Below are positions 45,789 through 53,779 of a stretch of 64,000 bases of DNA, in pieces. Below the pieces are notes generated by a model. That model searched no databases. It saw nothing but the letters and a program-made list of their open reading frames with translations, and was not told where the DNA came from. The position numbers and the translations under genes are program-made. The DNA lies in NCBI GenBank assembly GCA_013822685.1, contig PNKV01000017.1, forward strand, positions 1-64,000, written 5' to 3'. The DNA comes from Leptothrix sp. (in: b-proteobacteria). GTDB taxonomy: Bacteria > Pseudomonadota > Gammaproteobacteria > Burkholderiales > Burkholderiaceae_C. Positions within the stretch are counted from its first letter, which is position 1, and each line of letters opens with the position of its first letter.

Positions 45789-46262
45789 TTAACAACCACC
45801 CATTTTCGCCATCCCCTCCTTGATCTCCTCGGGCGTCAGATCACGGGTGTGCGTGGCGACGGACCACTTGTGGCCGAACGGGTCTTCCAGCTGCCCATAG
45901 CGGTCGCCCCAGAACATCTCAGCTGCCGGCATGGTGAGCTTGGCGCCCGCGGCCACGGCCTGCGCCAGGCTGGCATCCACATCCTGCACGTACAGGTGAA
46001 GATAAACAGGCGAGCCCTTCAAGGCCTTGGGGCCGAACGAGCCCCACTGCGGAGCTTCGTCGACCAGCATGAGCACCGAATCGCCGATGCGCAGGGCAGC
46101 GTGCATGAGTTTGCCGTCGGGGCCCTCCAGGCGGGTCAGCTCAATCGCGTTGAAGGCTTTTTTGTAGAAATCGATGGCCTCGGTAGCGCCGGCACACACC
46201 AGGTGGGGCGTCAGCGAGTGCATGCCATCGGGGATGGGTTTGACGGTGGATGTTGAAGTCAT
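45789..46262 (-). CDS. VOC-family protein, PhnB-like
   Basis: A 157-residue VOC protein of the PhnB/YdcJ-like group. It shows TPHLVCAGATEAIDFYKKAF near the start and the closing FWGDRYGQLEDPFGHKWSV segment with paired beta-alpha-beta units. The ATG at 46262 has GGAGAGA ahead of it; an upstream in-frame start is less likely. It lies between the polyamine operon promoter and a LysR gene, without an obvious tie to either. Substrate unknown. Confidence 0.82.
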   Translation of the reverse strand: MTSTSTVKPIPDGMHSLTPHLVCAGATEAIDFYKKAFNAIELTRLEGPDGKLMHAALRIGDSVLMLVDEAPQWGSFGPKALKGSPVYLHLYVQDVDASLAQAVAAGAKLTMPAAEMFWGDRYGQLEDPFGHKWSVATHTRDLTPEEIKEGMAKMGGC

Positions 46263-46379
46263 GGTCTCTCTCCTGGTTGCAATATGGCGGGGGACACCGA
46301 CACGACGAACGCCGCAGTCCGGATTCGACAAGGCCTGGCCCGAAGTTTCAAGTGTTGCCTGCTGTGCAGCGCGCTTTCG

Positions 46380-47285
46380 TCAAATCAGGCGGGCTTTGAG
46401 GAAATCGCCCAGCACCCGCATCCTCGCGCTCAGGTGCGTGCCGCGCGCCAATGCCAGCACCAGCGGGTACGGCGGCGACTCGACCTTGGGCAGCACCTGC
46501 ACCAGCCGGCCGGCCGCACGGTCGGCGGCCACGTCCAGCTTCGATTTCAGCACGATGCCGTGGCCATCGATGGCCCACAGGCGCGTCATCAAGCCGTTGT
46601 CGGCCACGCGGCGAACGCGCGGGCGCACCTCCACCGGGCTGCCGTGGTCCAGCAGTTTCCACACCAGGCCGGAGCGGCCGGCCAGCCGCAAGGCGATGCC
46701 CTCGTGGCCCGACAGGTCGGCCACGCTCAAGGGCGTGCCCGCGCGCCGCAGGTACTCGGGCGAAGCCACCAGGATGGCGGTGTTGTCGGCCAGGTGGCGC
46801 ACGATCTGGTCGGCCTGCGTGGGCTCGCCGTAGCGGATCGCGGCGTCCACCGGCTCTCGGCTCAGGTCGGTCACGCGGTCACCGATCAGCAGGTCCAACT
46901 CGATCAGCGGGTGGCGTTGCAGGAACTCGTCCAGCAGCGGGCGGATCACCTGGGTGCCCAGATCCGTGGGCACGCCCAGGCGCAAAACGCCGCGCACTTG
47001 GGTCATGGGCGCGTGTAGCTCGCCCACGCCGTGGTCCAGCAAGAGCAAGGCCTCGCGCACCCGCGCCAGGAACTGCTCGCCCTCGGGCGTGGTGCGCAGG
47101 GCCCGGCTGCTGCGGGCAAACAGCTTGACTTTGAGGTGCCCTTCCAGGCGGCGGATGGCCGCGGTGGCCGTGGCGGGCAGGAGGTCTTGCTCGCGCGCGG
47201 CGGCAGCCACACTGCCCAGGTCGGCCACGCGCAGGGCCAGCCGCAGGGCGGGCAGTTCCAGGTGACCCAAGGCAAGGTTGGACAT
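46380..47285 (-). CDS. LysR-family transcriptional regulator
   Basis: A 301-residue LysR regulator. The winged helix is at residues 10-70 (ADLGSVAAAAREQDLLPATA to IRRLEGHLKVKLF), and the effector domain follows. It is divergent from the zinc-type alcohol dehydrogenase pseudogene with a 104-bp gap; this pairing is common, and the regulator may now lack its main target. It is intact itself. Confidence 0.9.
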   Translation of the reverse strand: MSNLALGHLELPALRLALRVADLGSVAAAAREQDLLPATATAAIRRLEGHLKVKLFARSSRALRTTPEGEQFLARVREALLLLDHGVGELHAPMTQVRGVLRLGVPTDLGTQVIRPLLDEFLQRHPLIELDLLIGDRVTDLSREPVDAAIRYGEPTQADQIVRHLADNTAILVASPEYLRRAGTPLSVADLSGHEGIALRLAGRSGLVWKLLDHGSPVEVRPRVRRVADNGLMTRLWAIDGHGIVLKSKLDVAADRAAGRLVQVLPKVESPPYPLVLALARGTHLSARMRVLGDFLKARLI

Positions 47286-47389
47286 GGCGGATTGACAAAC
47301 GGTGTTTGCGACTGGTGCAGTTTCCCACGGCTGGTTTGTGCGTCAAGTGGGGCGCACAGTCCATCCATCAACTTTTTGGAGACCTCGCC

Positions 47390-48356
47390 ATGAAAGCCGT
47401 CGGCTACCACCAGAACCTGCCCTTGTCCCACCCGGAAAGCCTGATCGATCTGGAGCTGCCCGAGCCCACACCCGGCCCGCGCGACCTGCTGGTGCAGGTG
47501 CACGCGATCTCGGTCAACCCGGTGGACCTGAAAGTGCGCGCCAGCACAGCGCCGGCCGCCGGCCAAGCCAAGGTGCTGGGCTGGGACGCGGCGGGCGTGG
47601 TGCTTGCGGTGGGCGAACAAGTCGGCCACTTCAAGCCTGGCGACCAGGTCTGGTACGCGGGCAGCATTGGCCGCGCCGGCAGCAATGCCGAACGCCAGCT
47701 GGTGGACGAGCGCATCGTCAGCCACATGCCCACCAGCCTGGATTTTGCGCAGGCGGCCGCCCTGCCCCTGACCGCCATCACCGCCTGGGAGTTGCTGTTC
47801 GACCGGCTGGGCGTGCAGCGCGGTGGTGGGCAAGGCCAGCGCCTGCTGGTGGTGGGTGCCTCGGGTGGCGTGGGCTCCATCCTGGTCCAGCTGGCGCGGC
47901 AGTTCACGCAGTTGCAGGTGATCGGCACCGCCTCGCGGCCCGAAACGGTGGACTGGGTGCAGGCGCAGGGCGCGCATTGGCGTGCAAGGGGTGCACCTGG
48001 TGGCCAGCCTGACGCACACCGACCGGCACTTTGAGGCGTTGGTCGAGACCCTGCTGCCCCAGGGCAAGCTGGCCCTGATCGACGACCCGGCCACGCCGAT
48101 CGACGCGCGCCTGCTCAAGCGCAAGAGCCTGTCGCTGCACTGGGAAATGATGTTCGCCCGCTCGGTGTTCGAGACGCCAGACATGGCCGAGCAAGGCGCC
48201 TTGCTGGCGCAAGTGGCCCAAGGCATCGACCAAGGCGTGCTGCGCAGCACGGTGACGCGCGACTTCGGCACCGTGAACGCCGCCCACCTGGAAGAAGCCC
48301 ACGCCTGGGTGGAAAGTGGCCGTGCCATCGGCAAAGGCGTGCTGAGCTGGCGTTAA
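47390..48356 (+). pseudogene. Zinc-type alcohol dehydrogenase / quinone oxidoreductase, frameshifted by an internal deletion
   Basis: The two parts belong to one medium-chain dehydrogenase of the ZADH/YogA type. Residues 1-196 (47390-47977) read well: MKAVGYHQNLP at the start, the NADPH loop LVVGASGGVGSILVQLA, then QAQGAH. The frame then runs out-of-phase to a stop at about 48034. The family sequence resumes in another frame from about 47979 (GVQGVHLVASLTHTD, later LALIDDPATPID and the C-terminal AIGKGVLSWR, stop at 48354-48356). About 15-25 residues expected after QAQGAH are missing, and the net length is off-frame, so a deletion of some 45-70 bp is likely. A good Shine-Dalgarno GGAGA precedes the ATG. 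Confidence 0.8.
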
Positions 48357-48429
48357 CCTGTCGCAAAAGGCCCCCTCCATGTCGCGCAGGGGACTGGTCG
48401 CGACACGGGCGGGTGCCTACAGTCCAGGC

Positions 48430-49482
48430 ATGCTTGACACCACCCGTTCGGGTCCGCCCCCCGCCAGCGACATGCCTTTCGTCGCCGCCAATGCCTGGAT
48501 CAAGGCGGCGATGCACTGTCGCTTCAACATCGACCCGCTGTTCGCCGAGGCCGGCGTGGACCTGGGCGCCAGCCCCGTCCCCGTGGTGCGGCGGCAGGCG
48601 CTGACCCGGCTGATGCAACAGTGCGTGGCCCGCGCGGCACCGCATTACCACTTCCCCCTGGTGCTGGGCGAGTTGTTCGCTTTTGACCACCTGCCCGCGC
48701 TGGAAACCTTCCTGGCCACCAGTCCCACCTTGCGCCAGGCCCTGCCTGCGCTGCAGTGGGCCGGCATGACCATGCCGAACATGGCCTTGCGGGTGGACGA
48801 GGGCGAGGGCCAATCGGCCTTGCTGCTGGACGTCGACCTGCACGACAACGACCCTGGCGTGCGGGGCTACTTCGTTGAATCGGTGCTGGCCGGCATCAAC
48901 AAGATCGTGCGCCTGGCGGTGGGCCACACCGACCTGATTCACCACATCGAGGTGCGCCACCAGCCCGATGCGCTGTTCATGTCGCAAGCCTTGACCCTGC
49001 CGGCCCCCATCCGCACCCGGCAGGCGCGCGACGCCGCCGTGTTCGCCACGCGCCTGCTGGACATGCCCTTGCCTGGCGCCGCCCCCGGCCTGCACCAACG
49101 GGCGCAGGCGCTGCTGAACCAGCAGCTGCCCGTCACCGGCCAGGCCCTGGTCAGCCAGATCGAAGGCCACTTCAGGCAGAACCCGGCCCTGTTGTGCCAA
49201 GGGATTGAGCGCATGGCCGAGCGGCTGGAGCTGCATCCGCGCACACTGCAAAGGCGCCTGCGCGAAGAAGGGCAGGCCTACACCGACATCCAGGCGCAAT
49301 GCCGCTTGAGCCTGGCCAAGGTGGCCCTGCAAGCGCCACGCTGCAACATTGAATCGCTCAGCAACGAGCTGGGCTTTGCCGACCGACACAGCTTCACCCG
49401 CGCCTTCCGGCGCTGGACCGGGCTGTCCCCCAGTGCCTTCCGCCAATCGCAAGGCACCGCAGAACAAGGAGACACACCATGA
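48430..49482 (+). CDS. AraC-family transcriptional regulator
   Basis: A 350-residue regulator. The N-terminal arabinose-binding-like (Arabinose_bd) domain spans about residues 15-200, and the C-terminal AraC helix-turn-helix pair covers about 245-340 (MAERLELHPRTLQRRLREEG; then NELGFADRHSFTRAFRRWTG). It begins at ATG 48430; an alternative ATG at 48379 adds 17 residues. Its stop overlaps the start of the metal-dependent hydrolase (ATGA), so it likely controls that gene and the KAS III-like gene beyond. Confidence 0.88.
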   Translation: MLDTTRSGPPPASDMPFVAANAWIKAAMHCRFNIDPLFAEAGVDLGASPVPVVRRQALTRLMQQCVARAAPHYHFPLVLGELFAFDHLPALETFLATSPTLRQALPALQWAGMTMPNMALRVDEGEGQSALLLDVDLHDNDPGVRGYFVESVLAGINKIVRLAVGHTDLIHHIEVRHQPDALFMSQALTLPAPIRTRQARDAAVFATRLLDMPLPGAAPGLHQRAQALLNQQLPVTGQALVSQIEGHFRQNPALLCQGIERMAERLELHPRTLQRRLREEGQAYTDIQAQCRLSLAKVALQAPRCNIESLSNELGFADRHSFTRAFRRWTGLSPSAFRQSQGTAEQGDTP

Positions 49483-50348
49483 GCGAACACGCCACCATCG
49501 TCCCCCGTGAGAACCTGGACTTCGGCCTGGACGGCGACATCCCCAAATACTGGATGGACAACGACCCGTTCAAGACGCGCTTCTTTGACGCCATGTCCAC
49601 GCTGTTCCCCATGGGCGAGAAGTTCTTCATCACCAGCGTGCGCGAGTTCAAGGACCAGATCACCTCGCCCAAATTGCAGCAGGAAGTGAAAGACTTCACC
49701 AGGCAAGAAGCGCAGCACAGCCTGGTGCACCGCCAGTACAACGAGCGCCTGAAGCGCCAAGGTGTGGAGATCGATTCGATCAATGAGCAGATCGAGACCC
49801 GCCTGTTTGTCGACGCGTTCAAGCTGACCACGCCCGTGCAGCGCCTGGCCGTGACCTCGGCGCTGGAACATTTGACCTCGATGATGTGCACCAGCTTTTT
49901 CGAGCGCCGCGAACTGCTGGACAAGAGCGACCCGCGTGTGCGGGCGCTGTACGCCTGGCACGCCATCGAAGAAGTCGAGCACAAGGCCGTGGCCTTTGAC
50001 GTGCTCACACAGGTGGCCAAGGCGGGCTACTGGCAGCGCAACCTGGCCATGCTCACGGTGAGCTTCGGCTTCCCGCTGACGGTGTCCAAGATCATGAACC
50101 ACATGTTCAAGGTTGATGGCTTCAGCCGCTGGCAGCGCGTGCGGATGTGGGCCAAGGGCCTGTGGTGGTTCTACAAGCCCGGCGGTTTGTTCATCCCCAC
50201 GCTGGGCTACTACCTGGCGTATTACAAGCCAGGCTTTCATCCCTGGAAGGTGAAGGAGATGCCCAGCTACGGCACCTGGCTGCAAACCTTTCAGCGCACG
50301 GGCGATCCGATCGCGGCGGGCAATGCGCTGCACGCGGCGGGGCAGTGA
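49479..50348 (+). CDS. Metal-dependent hydrolase (PF10118-type)
   Basis: A 289-residue protein with several His/Glu motifs spaced along helices: RQEAQHSLVHRQYNER (about residues 75-90), ALEHLTSMM (about 128-136) and AIEEVEHKAVAFDV (about 165-178). This is the signature of the predicted metal-dependent hydrolases that resemble ferritin-like diiron proteins. Such proteins are often encoded near lipid or fatty-acid genes. It is translationally coupled to the AraC gene and followed 86 bp later by the KAS III-like gene. Substrate unknown; a diiron oxygenase role is possible. Confidence 0.85.
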   Translation: MSEHATIVPRENLDFGLDGDIPKYWMDNDPFKTRFFDAMSTLFPMGEKFFITSVREFKDQITSPKLQQEVKDFTRQEAQHSLVHRQYNERLKRQGVEIDSINEQIETRLFVDAFKLTTPVQRLAVTSALEHLTSMMCTSFFERRELLDKSDPRVRALYAWHAIEEVEHKAVAFDVLTQVAKAGYWQRNLAMLTVSFGFPLTVSKIMNHMFKVDGFSRWQRVRMWAKGLWWFYKPGGLFIPTLGYYLAYYKPGFHPWKVKEMPSYGTWLQTFQRTGDPIAAGNALHAAGQ

Positions 50349-50434
50349 AGAGGCAGCCAATCCGCATGGTTTTACTCAACCGTTCAAGCGGTTTCTGATG
50401 GATCATGGGCACCTCGTTGATCAGGGAGGTGAGC

Positions 50435-51439
50435 GTGGATGCATCCGCCAAATCAAACCAGCACGTGGCCATCCTTGGCCAGGGCCACCGTGTGCCTGAG
50501 CACATCCGAGGCAACGATGACCCGATCTTCGACTGGCTCAAGGCGCACCAGCCCGCCGGTTCCGACCTGTTCAATGGCCTGAAATACCGGCGCGTGCTGG
50601 CCCACGCCGACGACGTGGTCGGCATCATGGTCGATTCATGCAAGATGGCCCTGGCGCAAGCCAAGGTGCCGCTGGATGAAGTGGATCTGTTGCTGGGCTC
50701 GGCCACCGTCAGCGCGTATTACGCGCCTAACGCACTGGCTGTTGTGCACCGTGAACTGGGCCTGTCGCGCCAGTGCCGCGTCTTCGCGCTCAACACCGAC
50801 GAGAGCAATTTCATCGACGGCATGAAGCTGGCGCACGACATGGTGAGCTGCGGCACCGCGCGGCACGCCCTGGTGGCCTGCGGCAACAACTGGACGCACC
50901 ACATGGACTACCACGAGCCCGTCTCGCTGGCGGCTTCTGACGGCGCTGGCGCGGCCGTGGTCGGCTGGACGGGCGACGCCACGCGCTTTCGTTTGATCGA
51001 TTGGGACAACGACACGCAGACGCAGTACTTCAGCGCCCTGCGCATGGCCCAGAGGCCCTCACCGCACCACCGCGATCTGTTCACCAAGCCCCTGATGAAG
51101 CTGGACGACCAGACCGGCGAGAACGCGGTCAAGACCTTTGGCTTTGAGGTGCCGGGCGTGGTGGTGAACCGCCTGTTGGCCAAGCATGGCCTCCGCGGCC
51201 AAGACATCACGCTGGTGGCGCACCAGACGTCCAAGGCCGTCTTCGATGCGTGGAACGCGGCCATCCAGCCGGCGCATTACCTCAACACGATCGAAGAGCT
51301 GGGCGACATGGTGGCCTCGTCGGTGCCGGTCAACTTTGCCCGGTGCCAGGACGAGATCACCACGCGGCATGTCGTGATGCTGGGCATCGGCATGGAGATG
51401 CATGCCGTGGCCCTGCTGTACCAACGTGATCTGGCTTGA
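50435..51439 (+). CDS. KAS III-like thiolase-fold protein lacking the catalytic cysteine
   Basis: A 334-residue thiolase-fold protein related to 3-oxoacyl-ACP synthase III. GTG 50435 was chosen for its strong AGGGAGG five bases upstream, in preference to ATG 50405. Aligning by eye with FabH, the Cys position in the DxxAACxGF region is Glu123 here (NTDESNF). The histidine is kept (H263 in VAHQTSK) and the asparagine becomes Asp291 (LGDMVASSVP). Standard Claisen condensation is therefore unlikely. A hydrolase, acyltransferase (as in CerJ-like KAS III relatives) or binding role is more plausible. It is probably in one operon with the AraC regulator and metal hydrolase. Confidence 0.75.
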   Translation: MDASAKSNQHVAILGQGHRVPEHIRGNDDPIFDWLKAHQPAGSDLFNGLKYRRVLAHADDVVGIMVDSCKMALAQAKVPLDEVDLLLGSATVSAYYAPNALAVVHRELGLSRQCRVFALNTDESNFIDGMKLAHDMVSCGTARHALVACGNNWTHHMDYHEPVSLAASDGAGAAVVGWTGDATRFRLIDWDNDTQTQYFSALRMAQRPSPHHRDLFTKPLMKLDDQTGENAVKTFGFEVPGVVVNRLLAKHGLRGQDITLVAHQTSKAVFDAWNAAIQPAHYLNTIEELGDMVASSVPVNFARCQDEITTRHVVMLGIGMEMHAVALLYQRDLA

Positions 51440-51958
51440 TCAAGCCAGCACACCGGCGATGGAACCCAGTGTGAAGCTCAGGTTGCGCACGCTGCCCTGG
51501 GCTTTTTGAACCATCAGGCCGTGGTCGTAGCTGGCGTTCAGCGTGGCTGGGGGCATGCCGCCGATGGGCAGGCCCTTGAGCTTGCGCTGGTAGGTGACCA
51601 CGCCGGTGTCGGACACGGTGATGGCCACGGTGACTTGGTCTTCCACTTTCTGGAAAGCGTCTTCGGGACGGGCGGGCATGTCGAAGATGGCAGGCGAGCC
51701 AGCGTCGTGGATGTTGCGCCAGACCTTGAGTTCACCGCTGAGCATCTTCTTGTCGGCAGACAGCTTCAGGCGGCCATTGGTGTAGGTCACCAGGTCGGAC
51801 GAGCCATTGGCGGTGCCGGGCGGGTGCGAGTCGGCGAACTGCTCGACAAAGGTCACGTACACGGCGGGGTAGATGGGGAAATCTTTGCCAGGGTTCAAGG
51901 CGCCTTGCTTGGCGTAGTCGAACAGGGACTTGATGGAGGTGTCGTTGATGATGGTCAT
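51440..51958 (-). CDS. Hypothetical protein, unknown
   Basis: A 172-residue protein, no signal peptide or membrane helix, mixed alpha/beta with strands in the middle (VTYTNGRLKLSADKKMLSG, VTVAITVSDTGVV) and an N-terminal short helix (IKSLFDYAKQG). No family is recognised. TAGGAA lies before the ATG. It converges with the KAS III-like gene with no gap between the ends and is divergent from the chemotaxis receptor. A real gene judging from codon use and ribosome-binding site. Confidence 0.7.
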   Translation of the reverse strand: MTIINDTSIKSLFDYAKQGALNPGKDFPIYPAVYVTFVEQFADSHPPGTANGSSDLVTYTNGRLKLSADKKMLSGELKVWRNIHDAGSPAIFDMPARPEDAFQKVEDQVTVAITVSDTGVVTYQRKLKGLPIGGMPPATLNASYDHGLMVQKAQGSVRNLSFTLGSIAGVLA

Positions 51959-52129
51959 GGTGTGTTCCTAAGTTTGTGATGAAGATGCTGTGACGGGAAG
52001 GTCCCGGTTTCATCGGAGCGGTTGTTTTGTGTTCCGATGAAAAGAAGTTTGCGCGGGGCTCGTTTCAGCAGCGTTTCACCTCATGCGCGCCTGTGTTGCA
52101 ATTGTTGTGGCGACGCTGGCACGCATGCC

Positions 52130-52156
52130 TTCAGAAGCAGAACAGGTTGCCGATAA
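52130..52156 (+). promoter_or_regulatory. FliA promoter of the chemotaxis receptor
   Basis: The -10 GCCGATAA (52149-52156) is a perfect FliA match. The -35 at the exact 11-bp distance is TTCAGAAG (52130-52137), weaker (3 of 8 to TAAAGTTT). The predicted start is near 52164, 40 bases before the ATG. Chemotaxis receptors are classic FliA targets. Confidence 0.65.
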
Positions 52157-52203
52157 GCATGCTGGGGCGGGGGCCTCATCCATCTGGTTTCCAGGGAGTT
52201 CTC

Positions 52204-53739
52204 ATGCGATTTTCGGCCCGACTGACGATTTGCTTCATAGCGCCTGCCACCCTGTTCGTGGCGGCCACGACCGTGGGTGTTTTGGGGCTCGCACGCACAC
52301 AGGCCGAGTTTGACCAGTACATGGCCACCGACCAGAAGCTCTCGGACGGGCTGTCCGAGATGTATGCGCAGGGGCTCCAGTCTGGTCAAGCCCTTCGCAA
52401 CACGGTCCTTGACCCCAAGAACGCCCGAGCCTACGAAAATCTGAAGGCTGCTCAGGAAGCCTTCCGCAAGGCCTTCACTGAAACTGAGAAGGTGGCCAAG
52501 GGCACGCCGTTTGAGAAAGATCTCCCCCTCATTGCCAGCTTGCGGGATGCGCAGGAGACGGCGGTGAGCAAGGTCTCTGCCCTGGTGGCCAGCGACCCGC
52601 AAGCGGCTGTGAAGCTGCTGAACACCGAAGAAACGCCAGCGTGGCGAAAGCTGCGCGGCGAACTCATCAAGCAACGTAAAGCTGCAAGGCAGTTTGCCCA
52701 CGAGGCCCATGCTGCGGCGCAGAGTCGCGGTAGGCAAGCCACCGCCATTGCTGGTTTCTTTGCATTCGTGGCGGCTGGCGTGGCGATTGCCTTGGGATGG
52801 TTCATGCAACGCAATGTCCAGCGCGAACTGGGCGGCGAGCCAGCAGATGCGCGCGATGCACTGCGCCGGATCGCTGCGGGCGACCTCTCAGTTCCTGTCC
52901 CGCTGACACCCCATGCGGACAGTTTGATGGCCGAGCTTGCGCACATGCAGCAAGATCTGCAGAGGTTGGTCGGGCAAATTCGACAAGCCTCCGACAGCAT
53001 CCAGGTGGCCAGTGCAGAAGTGGCCACTGGCAATGTGGATCTCAGCAGCCGAACAGAAGAGGCCGCCAGCAGTTTGCAGCAAACGGCCTCCTCCATGGAG
53101 CAACTCACGAGCACGGTGATGCAAAGCGCCTCATCCGCAGCGACTGCCACTCAACTGGCCTCGACGGCCAGCGATTTTGCCCAACGCGGCGGGCAGGTGG
53201 TGGCCAAGGTGGTGTCCACCATGAGCGACATCAATGCCAGCTCGAGGAAGGTGGTCGACATCATCGGCGTCATTGATGGCATCGCGTTCCAGACGAACAT
53301 TTTGGCGCTCAATGCCGCGGTGGAAGCTGCGCGCGCCGGAGATGAGGGTCGCGGTTTTGCCGTCGTGGCAGGCGAAGTGCGCCAACTGGCACGCCGCTCC
53401 GCCGAAGCCGCCAAGGAGATCAAGAAGCTGATCGGCGACAGCGTCAACAGCGTGGAAAGCGGGGCTCAGCTGGTCGAAGATGCGGGCAAAACCATGTCAG
53501 AACTCATGGCCAGTGTGCAAGGGGTGAGCAGCTTGATCACTGAAATCAGCGCGGCTGCCAACGAGCAAAGTCTTGGGATTGGGCAGGTCAACGTCGCCGT
53601 GGGCCAGCTGGATCAAATGACGCAACAGAACGCGGCCTTGGTTGAAGAGTCGGCCGCGGCGGCTGAGAGCTTGAAAGACCAGGCAAATCGCCTTGGCGAG
53701 ATGGCTTCGCGATTCAGGCTGGGCGCTGCCGCCGCTTAG
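52204..53739 (+). CDS. Methyl-accepting chemotaxis protein
   Basis: A 511-residue receptor. Membrane helix 1 spans about residues 7-29, then a four-helix-bundle type periplasmic sensor (about 30-185), membrane helix 2 (about 188-208), HAMP (about 210-262) and a cytoplasmic signalling domain. The hairpin tip around [20 protein letters not shown] is intact. No C-terminal pentapeptide for CheR binding is seen (it ends RLGAAAA). AGGGAG seven bases before the ATG at 52204 supports this start; an earlier in-frame ATG would add a non-homologous lead. The ligand is unknown. Confidence 0.94.
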   Translation: MRFSARLTICFIAPATLFVAATTVGVLGLARTQAEFDQYMATDQKLSDGLSEMYAQGLQSGQALRNTVLDPKNARAYENLKAAQEAFRKAFTETEKVAKGTPFEKDLPLIASLRDAQETAVSKVSALVASDPQAAVKLLNTEETPAWRKLRGELIKQRKAARQFAHEAHAAAQSRGRQATAIAGFFAFVAAGVAIALGWFMQRNVQRELGGEPADARDALRRIAAGDLSVPVPLTPHADSLMAELAHMQQDLQRLVGQIRQASDSIQVASAEVATGNVDLSSRTEEAASSLQQTASSMEQLTSTVMQSASSAATATQLASTASDFAQRGGQVVAKVVSTMSDINASSRKVVDIIGVIDGIAFQTNILALNAAVEAARAGDEGRGFAVVAGEVRQLARRSAEAAKEIKKLIGDSVNSVESGAQLVEDAGKTMSELMASVQGVSSLITEISAAANEQSLGIGQVNVAVGQLDQMTQQNAALVEESAAAAESLKDQANRLGEMASRFRLGAAAA

Positions 53740-53779
53740 TTTCTGCGCGAATAAACGTTGCGGCGGTGGTGCGCATCCA

